Positions 7,216-16,078 of a stretch of 64,000 bases of DNA are shown piece after piece. Below the pieces are notes generated by a model. The model searched no databases. It had not been told where the DNA came from and saw only the letters and a program-made list of their open reading frames with translations. Origin of the DNA: Paludisphaera mucosa (GTDB taxonomy: Bacteria; Planctomycetota; Planctomycetia; Isosphaerales; Isosphaeraceae); the NCBI RefSeq assembly GCF_029589435.1, contig NZ_JARRAG010000002.1, positions 1,178,001-1,242,000 on the forward strand, given 5' to 3'. A program made the translations under genes and the position numbers. Each line of letters starts with the position of its first letter. Position 1 is the stretch's first letter.

Positions 7216-8688
7216 ATGTACGACGCGGTGATCGTGGGCGGCGGGATCGGCGGGCTGGCGACGGCGGCGCGGTTGCAGCGGCGGGGGCTCTCGACGATCG
7301 TCCTGGAGGCGCACGGGCAGCCGGGCGGGTGCGCGGGGTACTACCGGCGGCGGGGGTTCTCGTTCGACGTCGGGGCGACGACGCTGGTGGACTTCGGCCC
7401 CGGCGGGGTGGGCGGCGAGCTGCTGGAGGAGATCGGCGCGCCGCCTCTGGCCCGCGACGAGCTGCAAGGCTACGTCGCCTGGATGCCCGACCGCGTCGTG
7501 ACCCTCGACCGCGACCCGGCGGCCTGGGCGGCCGAGCGCGCCCGCGCGTTCGGCGAGACCCCGGCCCACCGCCGCTTCTGGGCCCTGCTCGACCACCTGG
7601 CGGCCGTGTTCTGGCAGGCCAGCCGTCGCGGCGTCAAGCTGCCGATCCGCGGGCCGTCCGACGCGCTTCGGGCCGTGCGATCGCTCGGCCTGGCGAACGT
7701 CGGCCTCGCCCGCTACCTGAACTGGACCCTGGCCGACGCCCTGCGGCGGGAAGGCCTGCAGGACGACCGGCCGCTCGTCGCGCTGCTGGGGATGCTGGTC
7801 GAGAACGCGGTGCACAGCACGGTGGAAGACGCCCCGCTGGTCAACGCCGCGCTCGGCGTCACGATCTGGGGGGCCGGCCAGAGCCGGGTGCGGGGCGGCA
7901 TGCGCGGCTTCTGGAACGGGCTCGTGAGCCGTTACCGGGAACTCGGCGGCGAGCTGCGGGTCGGCCGCGCGGTCGAGCGGGTCGAGGGCCGCGAGGGGGC
8001 CTTCCGGGTCGTCACCCGCCGCGAGACGTTCGATGCGGCGCGGGTCGTGCTGGCCGTCCCGGTCGCGTCGGCCTCGCGGATCGGCCCCCCCGCCCTGGCC
8101 GAGGCGCTCGCGCCCTACCGCCGCCGCGACGACCCCGCGATGGGCGGGGCGATCGTCGTCTTCCTCGGCGTCCCCGAGTCCGAGGTCGCCGGCCAGGTCT
8201 TCCAGCACCACCTGGTCCTGGAAGACTACGACCGGCCGCTGGGCGACGGCAACAACATGTTCATCTCGGCGTCGCCCGCGGGCGACCTCGACACCGCGCC
8301 CGAGGGCTGCCGCGCGGTCGTGATGTCGACGCACTGCGAGCTGTCGCCGTGGGAGGGGCTGAAGCCCGAGGACTACGAGGCGCGCAAGCGGGCGGCCGGC
8401 GATCGCCTGGTCGGCCTCGCCCGCCGCGCCTACCCCGACCTGGGGCGAAACGCCCTCGTCTACGAGGTCGCCACGCCCCGGACGTACGAGCGCTACACCC
8501 GACGGCCCCGGGGGGCCGTCGGCGGCGCGCACTTGACCCTGGCGAACGCCAACCAGAACGCCGTCCCGCACGACGTCGGCGTCGCTGGGATCTGGCTGGC
8601 GGGCGACGGCGTCTGGCCGGGCCTGGGGACCGTCGCCTCATGCGTCGGCAGCCGGATCGTCGCCGACGCCGTCGCCAGGCGGGCCTGA
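7216..8688 (+). CDS. FAD-dependent phytoene-desaturase-like oxidoreductase (CrtI/CrtD type)
   Basis: The protein opens with a classical dinucleotide-binding motif, YDAVIVGGGIGGLATAARLQ, followed by the second FAD contact E..GQPGGCAGYY. It ends with a C-terminal FAD motif (GIWLAGDGVWPGLGTVAS). These features and the length (490 residues) match the NAD(P)/FAD amine-oxidase-like carotenoid desaturases and isomerases; the RRGFSFDVGATTLVDFGPGG stretch is typical. Substrate is uncertain: a carotenoid C-3',4' desaturase, carotenoid isomerase or all-trans-retinol saturase-like activity are all possible, and no other carotenoid gene is nearby. I use the ATG at 7216, preceded by GGGGGGCGGGA; ATGs at 7201 and 7162 would add residues before the FAD motif. 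Convergent with the next gene, eight bases apart. Confidence 0.85.
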   Translation: MYDAVIVGGGIGGLATAARLQRRGLSTIVLEAHGQPGGCAGYYRRRGFSFDVGATTLVDFGPGGVGGELLEEIGAPPLARDELQGYVAWMPDRVVTLDRDPAAWAAERARAFGETPAHRRFWALLDHLAAVFWQASRRGVKLPIRGPSDALRAVRSLGLANVGLARYLNWTLADALRREGLQDDRPLVALLGMLVENAVHSTVEDAPLVNAALGVTIWGAGQSRVRGGMRGFWNGLVSRYRELGGELRVGRAVERVEGREGAFRVVTRRETFDAARVVLAVPVASASRIGPPALAEALAPYRRRDDPAMGGAIVVFLGVPESEVAGQVFQHHLVLEDYDRPLGDGNNMFISASPAGDLDTAPEGCRAVVMSTHCELSPWEGLKPEDYEARKRAAGDRLVGLARRAYPDLGRNALVYEVATPRTYERYTRRPRGAVGGAHLTLANANQNAVPHDVGVAGIWLAGDGVWPGLGTVASCVGSRIVADAVARRA

Positions 8689-8696
8689 TCGCTGGG

Positions 8697-10022
8697 TCAG
8701 AGCCCTTCGACTTCCCAGCCGCCGCGGTATTTCTTGCGGACGAGCGCCGAGGCCTCGGGGACGTTCGCGACCTTGAGCGTCGCGGCGTCCCATTCGAGGG
8801 TCGTCTGGGGGAAGCGGGTGGCGAGGCAGCCGAGCAGGACCATCTCGGTCAGGGGGCCGGCGTAGGCGAAGGGGGCCGAGGCCGCGCCCTCGCCGCGGCA
8901 GGCGTCGAGGAACTGGACGTAGTGGTCGGCGCCGGCGACCTCGGGGAGCTTGACCTCCTTGAACTTGTCCTCGGGCAGCAGGATCGGCGCGTCGATGTAT
9001 GGCGAGTAGAGGACGCCCTCGGTGCCGATGTAGACCGAGCCCTGGCCCGACATCTCATGCTTGCCCAGCAGCGCCTTGACCTCGTCGGACGGCCGGTGCG
9101 CGCCGTTGTACCAGTGCAGCGACAGCTCCTCGGCGGTGTGCGGGGTCGCGGGGAAGACGTAGTGGACGCGGTTGTCCAGGCCCCACGAGTCGGCCCCGGG
9201 GACGTCGCCGTCGGAGCGGACGGATTTGGGCGCCGTGAGGGCGAGGGCCTCGTACACCGGGTCGAGGATGTGGCAGCCCATGTCGCCGAACGTGCCGGTG
9301 CCGAAGTCGAGCCGCTTCCGCCAGTTGCCGGGGTGGTAGTAGCCGGCGAGGAAGGGCCGCGCGCCCGCGACGCCCAGCCAGCCGTCCCAGTTCAGCCCGT
9401 CCGGGACGGGGTCCTGGCGGTCGGGCCGGGGGTCGCGGTCGCCCCAGTCCTTGCCGCTCCAGCTGTGGACCTCCTTCACCTTGCCGATCGCGCCCGAGCG
9501 GATCGCGGCGACGACCTGGCGGTGGACGGGGTGCGAGTGGATCTGGATGCCCATCTGGGTGACTAGCTTAGGCGAGCGGGCGGCGACCTCGGTGAGCCGC
9601 CGGGCCTCGTAGATCGTCTGCGTGAGCGGCTTCTGGCCGTAGACGTGCAGCCCGCGCTGCAGCGCGCTCATGGCGATCGGGGCGTGCATGTGGTCGGGGG
9701 TCGAGACGTTGACGGAGTCGAGCCCCTTCTCCTTGTCGAGCAGCTCGCGCCAGTCCTGGTAGATCTTGACGTCGGGGAAGAGCTTCTTGATCTCGCCGGT
9801 GCGGGAGAGGTCGACGTCGGCCGCGGCGACGAGCTTGAAGTGCTTGCTCGCGGCCAGGCTCTGCACGTCGGCGAGCGCCATGCCCGAGCAGCCGAAGCTG
9901 GCGTGGCGCACGGTCTCGCTCGGCGCGGCGAGGGCGTGCCTGCGGAGGACGGCGGGGGCCGCGAACGCGGCGGCGAGGCCCTTGAGGGCGGCGCGGCGGG
10001 TGGGGCGGGCGGGAGTCGGCAT
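8697..10022 (-). CDS. Tat-exported Gfo/Idh/MocA family oxidoreductase
   Basis: A twin-arginine signal (PTRRAALKGLAAAFAAPAVL) precedes an NAD(P)-binding Rossmann domain (HASFGCSGMALADVQSL, LVAAADVDLSR) and the family's DSVNVSTPDHMHAPIAMSAL / GLHVYGQKPLTQTIYEARRL block, where the lysine of the EKP-type motif is conserved as QKPLT. The C-terminal domain contains GTGTFGDMGCHILDPVYEAL, the variant found in secreted planctomycetal members. Such proteins are thought to oxidise or rearrange sugars in the periplasm with a tightly bound cofactor; the substrate cannot be read here. 441 residues from the ATG at 10022, where GGAG lies eight bases upstream; an ATG two codons earlier (10028) is possible but too close to that site. 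Confidence 0.9.
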   Translation of the reverse strand: MPTPARPTRRAALKGLAAAFAAPAVLRRHALAAPSETVRHASFGCSGMALADVQSLAASKHFKLVAAADVDLSRTGEIKKLFPDVKIYQDWRELLDKEKGLDSVNVSTPDHMHAPIAMSALQRGLHVYGQKPLTQTIYEARRLTEVAARSPKLVTQMGIQIHSHPVHRQVVAAIRSGAIGKVKEVHSWSGKDWGDRDPRPDRQDPVPDGLNWDGWLGVAGARPFLAGYYHPGNWRKRLDFGTGTFGDMGCHILDPVYEALALTAPKSVRSDGDVPGADSWGLDNRVHYVFPATPHTAEELSLHWYNGAHRPSDEVKALLGKHEMSGQGSVYIGTEGVLYSPYIDAPILLPEDKFKEVKLPEVAGADHYVQFLDACRGEGAASAPFAYAGPLTEMVLLGCLATRFPQTTLEWDAATLKVANVPEASALVRKKYRGGWEVEGL

Positions 10023-10125
10023 GAACATGTCTCCGTGCGTTGAGGCGGGGGGCGGGTCCGGGCCATCGTAGGGCCCGCCGGCCGGCGATGCAATGACCGC
10101 CCTCCGCCCGGGCGACGAGCGGGCG

Positions 10126-10641
10126 TCAGGCCGGGCCCAGCCGACGCCGCACGATCGTCGCGTGGTGGCGCTCGTGGCCGACGATGACGTAGGCCAGGGC
10201 CCGGACGCTGATGGTCGCGTCGCTGGCGACGCCGCGACGATCCCACGCCTCCGGGGAAAGGCCTTCGAAGAATCGGACGTGCGACCGGCGGAGCGCCTCG
10301 AACTCGTCCAGCAGGTCGGCCAGGGGTCGGGCGTCGGCCCCGGAGGTTTGGGCGTAGAGGTTCTCGTCGAACCCGGGCAAGGGCGTCGCGTCGGAACGGG
10401 CGAACCGGAGGGCCCGGTAGCCGAACACCCGCTCGGCGTCGATGAGGTGAGCGACCACCTCCTTGATGCTCCACGTGTAGGGCGGGTGCCGTCGCATCGC
10501 CTCGGCGTCGTCGAGCCCGCTCAGCGAGGCGAGCGTCGCCGCGAGTTCCGACCGCAGCGCCGGCAGGACGTCGTCCTCGGGTACGAGCGCGATGTAATCC
10601 CCGAAGTGCGACATGGACTCGTCGGGTTTCGGCGCCGCCAT
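10126..10641 (-). CDS. DinB/YfiT-like putative metal-dependent protein
   Basis: 171 residues forming the four-helix DinB fold: PYTWSIKEVVAHLIDAERVF supplies the first metal-binding histidine and VIVGHERHHATIVRRRL the C-terminal histidine pair, both in the expected places. DinB-like proteins include bacillithiol and mycothiol transferases and many uncharacterised metal-dependent hydrolases; no substrate is implied. The ATG at 10641 is preceded by GAAGGAGGAACC, an excellent ribosome-binding site, so the longer open frame to 10884 is not used. Reads in the same direction as the Gfo/Idh gene, 103 bases upstream of it. Confidence 0.87.
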   Translation of the reverse strand: MAAPKPDESMSHFGDYIALVPEDDVLPALRSELAATLASLSGLDDAEAMRRHPPYTWSIKEVVAHLIDAERVFGYRALRFARSDATPLPGFDENLYAQTSGADARPLADLLDEFEALRRSHVRFFEGLSPEAWDRRGVASDATISVRALAYVIVGHERHHATIVRRRLGPA

Positions 10642-10873
10642 GGTTCGGTTCCTCCTTCGGTCGGGTTCGTGGCCTTCCGAATGATCGCCCGCCCGGGCCC
10701 GCCCGGCAAGGACGACCATCCCGGTTATGAGAGCCTCGACATCATCCCGCCGCCCGAGGTTCGGGCCGCCCGCCGCGGGCCGGGGGTGGCGATCCGACGA
10801 CGCGGAAGCGAGGATGGGATTCGTCCGGCCGCGACGGCCGGCGAGCCTGCAGTCTTTGAACGGCGGTCGAGCG

Positions 10874-12349
10874 ATGAACCCCACCCGCAGCCTTCTCCTC
10901 GCGTCCCTGCTGATCCTGGCCTCCCGTCCCGCCTCGATCGAGGCCGCCCCTCCGCCGGAGCCTAGACCGCCGGTCGCCAGCCCTCGGCAGCTCCGCTGGC
11001 AGGAGCTGGAGACTTACGCCTTCCTCCACTTCGGGCCCAACACGTTCACCGACAAGGAGTGGGGCTACGGCGACGAGTCCCCCGCCCTGTTTCAGCCGAC
11101 CGACTTCGACGCCGACGCGATCGTCGCGAGCCTCAAGGCGGGCGGCCTGCGGGGACTCGTCCTGACGGCCAAGCACCACGACGGCTTCTGCCTCTGGCCC
11201 AGCAAGTTCACCGAGCACTCGGTCAAGAACAGCCCGTGGAAGGGCGGCAAGGGGGACGTCGTCCGCGAGCTTTCCGAGGCCTGCAAGCGCGCGGGGCTGA
11301 GGTTCGGCGTCTACCTCTCGCCCTGGGACCGCAATCATCAAGATTACGGCAAGCCCGAATACGTCGCGTACTACCGCAAGCAGCTCCGCGAATTGCTGAC
11401 GGAGTACGGGCCGATTTTCGAGGTCTGGTTCGACGGGGCCAACGGCGGCGACGGCTACTACGGCGGCGCGCGGACGACGCGGAAGATCGACCCGATCACC
11501 TACTACGGGTGGGACGAGACGATCGCGCTGGTCCGCGAGCTTCAGCCCGACGCCTGCATCTTCAGCGACCTGGGCCCGGACACGCGCTGGGTGGGCAACG
11601 AGTCGGGCGTGGCCGGCGACACCTGCTGGGCGACCTTCGACCCTAAGGGATACGCCGTCGGCAAGACGCCGGGCGAGATCCTCAACGTCGGCATGCGCGA
11701 CGGCCCGGTTTGGCTGCCGGCCGAGGTCGACGTCTCCATCCGTCCCGGCTGGTTCCACCACGCGGCCGAGGACAGGGCGGTGAAGTCGGTCGACCGCCTG
11801 TACAAGCTCTATTTCGACTCCGTCGGCCGGGGCTGCAACCTGATCCTGAACATCCCCCCCGACCGCCGCGGCCGGATCCACGAGTCCGACGCCCGCGCCA
11901 TCAAGGACTGGCGCCGCCGCCTCGACGCGGTCTTCGCGACCGACCTGGCGAAGGGCGCGAAGGCCGCCGCCGACCAATCCCGCGGCGGCGACCCGGCGTT
12001 CGCGGCCGACAAGGCCGTCGACGGCGACCGCGCGACCTACTGGTCGACCGACGACGGCGCGACCACCGCCGAGCTGACGCTCGACCTGGGCAAGCCCACC
12101 ACCTTCGACGTCGTCCGCCTTCGCGAATTCCTCCCCCTCGGCCAGCGCGTCGACGAGGTCGCCGTCGACGCCTGGGACGGCCGCGCCTGGAAGCCGCTCG
12201 CCGCCGCCACCAGCATCGGCGCCCAGCGCCTGATCGCCCTCTCCGAGCCCACCACGACGGACCGCGTCCGCCTCCGCATCGTCAAGGCCGCCGCCTGCCC
12301 CGCGATCTCGGAGTTCAGCCTGTTCTTCAGCCGCGCCGGGAGCCAGTGA
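10874..12349 (+). CDS. Secreted GH29 alpha-L-fucosidase with F5/8-type C domain
   Basis: 491 residues. A signal peptide (SLLLASLLILASRPASIEA) is followed by a GH29 catalytic barrel: YAFLHFGPNTFTDKEWGYG, GLVLTAKHHDGFCLWPSKFT, GLRFGVYLSPWDRNHQDYG, and the WFDGANGG segment in which D187 is the expected nucleophile. CNLILNIPPDRRGRI closes the catalytic domain. The last 120 residues (FAADKAVDGDRATYWSTDDG, LTLDLGKPTTFDVVRLREF) are a discoidin/CBM32-like module that probably holds the enzyme on glycan. It would remove terminal L-fucose from exogenous glycans such as fucoidan or glycoproteins. The ATG at 10874 starts the signal peptide; the frame is open further upstream but with shadow-like composition. 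Confidence 0.92.
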   Translation: MNPTRSLLLASLLILASRPASIEAAPPPEPRPPVASPRQLRWQELETYAFLHFGPNTFTDKEWGYGDESPALFQPTDFDADAIVASLKAGGLRGLVLTAKHHDGFCLWPSKFTEHSVKNSPWKGGKGDVVRELSEACKRAGLRFGVYLSPWDRNHQDYGKPEYVAYYRKQLRELLTEYGPIFEVWFDGANGGDGYYGGARTTRKIDPITYYGWDETIALVRELQPDACIFSDLGPDTRWVGNESGVAGDTCWATFDPKGYAVGKTPGEILNVGMRDGPVWLPAEVDVSIRPGWFHHAAEDRAVKSVDRLYKLYFDSVGRGCNLILNIPPDRRGRIHESDARAIKDWRRRLDAVFATDLAKGAKAAADQSRGGDPAFAADKAVDGDRATYWSTDDGATTAELTLDLGKPTTFDVVRLREFLPLGQRVDEVAVDAWDGRAWKPLAAATSIGAQRLIALSEPTTTDRVRLRIVKAAACPAISEFSLFFSRAGSQ

Positions 12350-12450
12350 GGTCGTTATGACCGAGACGACTCGGCATCCTGCGAGGATCGACGAGCCCGA
12401 CGGATGAATCGCGATCGATGCACGTTCCGGAACCCTTAAGGGCCTGCTTC

Positions 12451-13101
12451 ATGACGGATGAGCCGTCGGATCTGATCCCGCCCCACCACAGCGAATCGCG
12501 CCGCTTTTACGCGAAGTTGAGTGGAGGGCGTGTTCGGTACGAAGCATTCCGCAGCCTGGAGGAGGCCCGCCAGCGTCCCGACGCCGTCGCGATCCTGGAG
12601 TGGTATGATGGTTCCCCGTTGGCCATGTTCCCGGTGCGGAGGATCGCGGCGGACCAGGCGACGCTCGACGACCTGCTCGCCGACCTGGCGGGCCTCGCCT
12701 GGAGGCTGGACGGTAGGACCATGGAAGATCCAGGGCGAGCCGCGCGCGGCCGCGTCTTCTACGAGCCGCAGGCCGTGGTGGCCGGTTATCTTGGTCAGGC
12801 CGTGGAGGACCTCTGGCTCGACGACGATCTGTCCGGGCTGGCCCTGGCGAAAGACGTCGAGGAGGTGTTCCGGGGCGTCTCCCCTCGACTCGAACCCGAA
12901 GCGCTGCGGCGCGTTCCGCTGATCCAGGAGTGGTGGGCGGCCGTCGGGCGCCTGGACGTCGACAAGGTTCGAGCCTGCCTCGAACGCGGCGTCCCGATCC
13001 GAACGCTCCCGATCGGTCGATGCGGACGCCGACGACCGCCGCGGTACGCCGGTCCGTCGCGCGGTCGGCCGGCGAGTCCGACCGCCGGACGCTGGAGATG
13101 A
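12451..13101 (+). CDS. Upstream part of a frameshifted ankyrin-repeat gene
   Basis: This frame codes for about 180 plausible residues: FYAKLSGGRVRYEAFRSLEE, then AILEWYDGSPLAMFPVRRIA and LWLDDDLSGLALAKDVEEVF, ending in an ankyrin-like helix pair (LIQEWWAAVGRLDVDKVRAC, LERGVPI). After about 12995 the translation changes to Arg/Pro/Gly-rich sequence and stops at 13101. The natural continuation lies in other frames: about 13025-13060 in frame 2 (DADDRRGTPVRRAV, an ankyrin loop), then from about 13075 in frame 3, the following entry. The N-terminal region resembles no domain I know. Either the gene is a pseudogene or the sequence has two small errors. Start chosen at 12451; 12418 is an alternative, and neither has a good ribosome-binding site. 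Confidence 0.6.
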   Translation: MTDEPSDLIPPHHSESRRFYAKLSGGRVRYEAFRSLEEARQRPDAVAILEWYDGSPLAMFPVRRIAADQATLDDLLADLAGLAWRLDGRTMEDPGRAARGRVFYEPQAVVAGYLGQAVEDLWLDDDLSGLALAKDVEEVFRGVSPRLEPEALRRVPLIQEWWAAVGRLDVDKVRACLERGVPIRTLPIGRCGRRRPPRYAGPSRGRPASPTAGRWR

Positions 13102-13874
13102 TCCTGGCCGCCGGGGGCCGACTCGGGCTGCGCGAGGCCGTGATCCTGGGAGACGTGGACCTGGCTCGACGGATCCTCGACGCGGATCCGACGATCGACG
13201 TCTCCGGCGACGCCCACTGGTACCATTCCTACCCCTTTCTCATGGTCGCCGCCGAGTTCGGCCGCCCTGAAATGGCCCGTTTCCTGCTCGACCGCGGCGC
13301 GGCCATCGAGGCGACCGACGAAGACGTCGGCTTCACGGCGCTCGGGGTCGCGGCCTGCGTCGGATGCCTGGAAGTCGCCGCCTTGCTCCTGGACCGCGGG
13401 GCCGAGATCGACCATGTGGACGTCCACGGTTTCACGCCGCTGGCGCACGCGGCCGAAAGACGAAAGCTGGACGTCGTCCGCCTGCTGATCGCACGGGGCG
13501 CGCGGCGGGGGATCCTGGACGCCGTACTGCTGGGGGACGCGGCCCGCGTCGCGGCCTTGCTCGCGGAGGTCGATGGACCGGAAGGGCGCGACCTCTACGT
13601 GGTCCAGGCCTGTCGTGAGCTGGCCGTCGCGGCCGGCGACCTGGAGATCCTCGCCCTCCTGCTGGATTCGGACCCTCCTTCCCCATGGGATGACTACGGC
13701 TGCCCGACTTTCCTCGGGTCCGCCGCCGAATCGGGCGGGCTCGACGTCGTCGAACTCCTCGTCTCTCGCGGCTACGACCCGAATCAGCCCGACCGCGACG
13801 GCCTCACCCCCCTGGCCCGTGCGGAGCGCGCCGGCCATTCGGAGGTCGCGGATTACCTGCGGCGGCTGGCGTAG
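13020..13874 (+). CDS. Ankyrin-repeat portion of the frameshifted gene
   Basis: From about residue 22 this frame is a clean ankyrin array. SDRRTLEMILAAGGRLGLRE is followed by repeats built on PFLMVAAEFGRPEMARFLLD, FTALGVAACVGCLEVAALLL and FTPLAHAAERRKLDVVRLLI, a divergent one (LYVVQACRELAVAAGDLEIL), and a last one ending LTPLARAERAGHSEVADYLR. Ankyrin repeats bind other proteins, so a scaffold or inhibitor role is likely, with no clue to the partner. The first 20 residues after the ATG at 13020 (RTPTTAAVRRSV) do not look coding, which supports the view that this is the tail of the gene starting at 12451 and not an independent gene. ATG 13098 is another possible internal start. Confidence 0.65.
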   Translation: MRTPTTAAVRRSVARSAGESDRRTLEMILAAGGRLGLREAVILGDVDLARRILDADPTIDVSGDAHWYHSYPFLMVAAEFGRPEMARFLLDRGAAIEATDEDVGFTALGVAACVGCLEVAALLLDRGAEIDHVDVHGFTPLAHAAERRKLDVVRLLIARGARRGILDAVLLGDAARVAALLAEVDGPEGRDLYVVQACRELAVAAGDLEILALLLDSDPPSPWDDYGCPTFLGSAAESGGLDVVELLVSRGYDPNQPDRDGLTPLARAERAGHSEVADYLRRLA

Positions 13875-14034
13875 GCGGGCCGTCGCGGGCTCGCGTCCGC
13901 GATACCGGGCCGGCCCGCCGGCGTCTTCATTCCGGGTTCGGCGCGTCGTATAGTGCAGGCCGAGGGTCGGGGCGGCGGCGTCTCGGCGTGGTGCAAGGAT
14001 TTCAACGCGTGTTGATGCGGGGAGAGTTCCGGAA

Positions 14035-15585
14035 ATGCTTCGCATGAGAAACCTCCGGGCGGCGGGGCTGGCGGCGGCCGTGGCGGTCGTCGGCGGCTGG
14101 GCCGGGCCGGCGCGGGCGGACGTCAAGCTGCCGGCGATCTTCGGCGACCACATGGTCCTCCAGCGCAGCCTGCCGCTGAACGTCTGGGGCTGGGCCGAGC
14201 CGGGCGAGGACGTCACGGTCAAGTTCCACGGCCAGACGCGGACGACCAAGGGGGGCGGCGACGGCAAGTGGAGCGTCGTCCTGGAGCCGGTGGCGGCCGG
14301 CGGGCCGTTCGAGATGGTCGTCTCGGGCAAGAACACGGTCACGTTCAACGACGTGCTCGTGGGCGAGGTCTGGGTCTGCTCGGGCCAGTCGAACATGCAG
14401 TGGTCGGTGGCCGGCTCGACCGACGCCGACCTGGAGATCGCGGCGGCGAAGTTCCCGAACATCCGGCTGATCTCGGTGCCGCAGGTCGGCACGCAGGAGC
14501 CGCAGAAGGACTTCAAGGGCCAGTGGAAGGTCTGCTCGCCCGAGACCGTTGGGCCGTTCTCGGCGGTCGGCTACTTCTTCGGCCGTCAGCTCTACGAGAC
14601 GCTCGGCGTCCCCGTCGGCCTGATCAACGACGCCTGGGGCGGCTCGGCCTGCGAGGCCTGGGTCCCCCGCGAGAAGCTCGCCGCCGACCCCAAGTACAAG
14701 GACCTGCTCGCCTCGTGGGAAGAGCGCGAGAAGGGCTACGAGGCCGCCAAGAAGGCCTATGAGGACGCCAAGGCCCAGGCCAAGGCCGAGGGCAAGCCCG
14801 GGCCGAAGCCCCAGGACGACCCCGACGGCCTGATGAAGGGGAACCACCGCCCCGGCAACATCTTCAACGGCGTCCTGCTGCCCACCATCGGCTACGGCAT
14901 CAAGGGCGCGATCTGGTACCAGGGCGAGTCCAACGCGGGCCGCGCCTACCAGTACCGCGACCTCTTCCCGCTGATGATCCAGGCGTGGCGCGAGCTGTGG
15001 GGCCAGGGCAACTTCCCGTTCTACTGGGTCCAGCTCGCCGACTTCCTGCCCGAGAAGCCCGAGCCCGGCGACAGCTCGTGGGCCGAGCTGCGCGAGGCCC
15101 AGACGATGACGATCCGGCGCCTGCCCAACACCGGCGAGGCCGTCATCATCGACCTCGGCGAGGCCAAGGACATCCACCCCAAGAACAAGCTGGACGTCGC
15201 CCAGAGGCTCGCCCGCTGGGCCCTGGCCCGCGACTACGGCGTGAACATCCCCTACCAGAGCCCGACCTACAAGGCGATGGAGAAGCACGACGGCAAGGTC
15301 GTGCTGACGTTCGACCACGTCGCCGGCGGCTTCGCGCCCTTCGACGTCGCCGAGCCCCGCGGCTTCGCCATCGCCGGGGCCGACAAGAAGTTCGTCTGGG
15401 CCCAGGCCAAGATCGTCGGCCCGGACAAGATCGAGGTCTGGTCGGACAAGGTCTCCCAGCCCGAGTCCGTGCGCTACGCCTGGGCCGACAACCCTGTCTG
15501 CAACCTCTACAGCGGCGTCGGCCTCCCCCTCACCCCGTTCCGCACCGACGACTGGCCGGGCGTGACGGCGAACGCCACTCGCTGA
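14035..15585 (+). CDS. Secreted sialate O-acetylesterase (SGNH hydrolase)
   Basis: 516 residues with a signal peptide ([17 protein letters not shown]). A beta-rich N-terminal domain opens with [20 protein letters not shown], the hallmark of sialate O-acetylesterases. The catalytic serine lies in [16 protein letters not shown] (about residue 119) and the block-III-like [20 protein letters not shown] follows, as in SIAE proteins. It would deacetylate sialic acids or, more loosely, acetylated hemicellulose sugars in the periplasm. A Lys/Ala-rich helix ([20 protein letters not shown], about 238-260) is inserted between the two catalytic blocks, as in many planctomycetal homologues. GGGGAGAG stands nine bases before the ATG. 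Confidence 0.92.
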   Translation: MLRMRNLRAAGLAAAVAVVGGWAGPARADVKLPAIFGDHMVLQRSLPLNVWGWAEPGEDVTVKFHGQTRTTKGGGDGKWSVVLEPVAAGGPFEMVVSGKNTVTFNDVLVGEVWVCSGQSNMQWSVAGSTDADLEIAAAKFPNIRLISVPQVGTQEPQKDFKGQWKVCSPETVGPFSAVGYFFGRQLYETLGVPVGLINDAWGGSACEAWVPREKLAADPKYKDLLASWEEREKGYEAAKKAYEDAKAQAKAEGKPGPKPQDDPDGLMKGNHRPGNIFNGVLLPTIGYGIKGAIWYQGESNAGRAYQYRDLFPLMIQAWRELWGQGNFPFYWVQLADFLPEKPEPGDSSWAELREAQTMTIRRLPNTGEAVIIDLGEAKDIHPKNKLDVAQRLARWALARDYGVNIPYQSPTYKAMEKHDGKVVLTFDHVAGGFAPFDVAEPRGFAIAGADKKFVWAQAKIVGPDKIEVWSDKVSQPESVRYAWADNPVCNLYSGVGLPLTPFRTDDWPGVTANATR

Positions 15586-16078
15586 TCGCGGCGAACGGTC
15601 CAGCCGGGGGCGTCGCCCGGTTTCGCGACGCCCTCCCCGGCCGCCCGGCCCGGCCGTCGAGCCGACCCGCGAGCGTCCCGCCGACCTCGGCGTGCTCGGC
15701 CGAACCCCCGCGCTTCTCGGGTTTCCCGCCCGGCGCGAGTGAGGCGGGCCCGCAACAGCCGCGCGGAAAACGCCTCGGGCCGGCCACGTCGGTTGCTTTC
15801 GACGCCTATTGCGGGGTAGCATTGGGGCATTCCGCATCCTCAATCGTGTTCAGTCGTACGGCCGCGATTCGGCGAGGCTTCTTCGGCTGTGAGGCCGCCT
15901 CACAGCCGTCGATCGACCGATCTCGGCTGCATCCCCGCATCGGCTCGTCCGGCCCGGCTCGGACTCCATCCCGAATTCCTCCGCGGCTTCCACGGATTCG
16001 AAATCGGCGATGCGACGGGCGGCCGCCTCGGTCGTGGGGCGCCCGGTCCAGCTCCGGGCGTCGGGAGTGTCAGGATTC
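15586..16078. other. Intergenic region without recognised gene
   Basis: 493 bases between two rightward genes. A small hairpin (CCGGG at 15604 with CCCGG ending at 15620, followed by TTT) just after the esterase stop could terminate transcription. The rest has no frame with plausible protein composition. The promoter of the glycosyltransferase operon presumably lies between about 15790 and 16050, where the GC content falls. Confidence 0.4.

Noticed and set aside
10126-10884. Longer DinB protein starting at 10884
   Set aside because: It would overlap the fucosidase start on the opposite strand; the ATG at 10641 has a clear GGAGG-type site and gives the normal family length.
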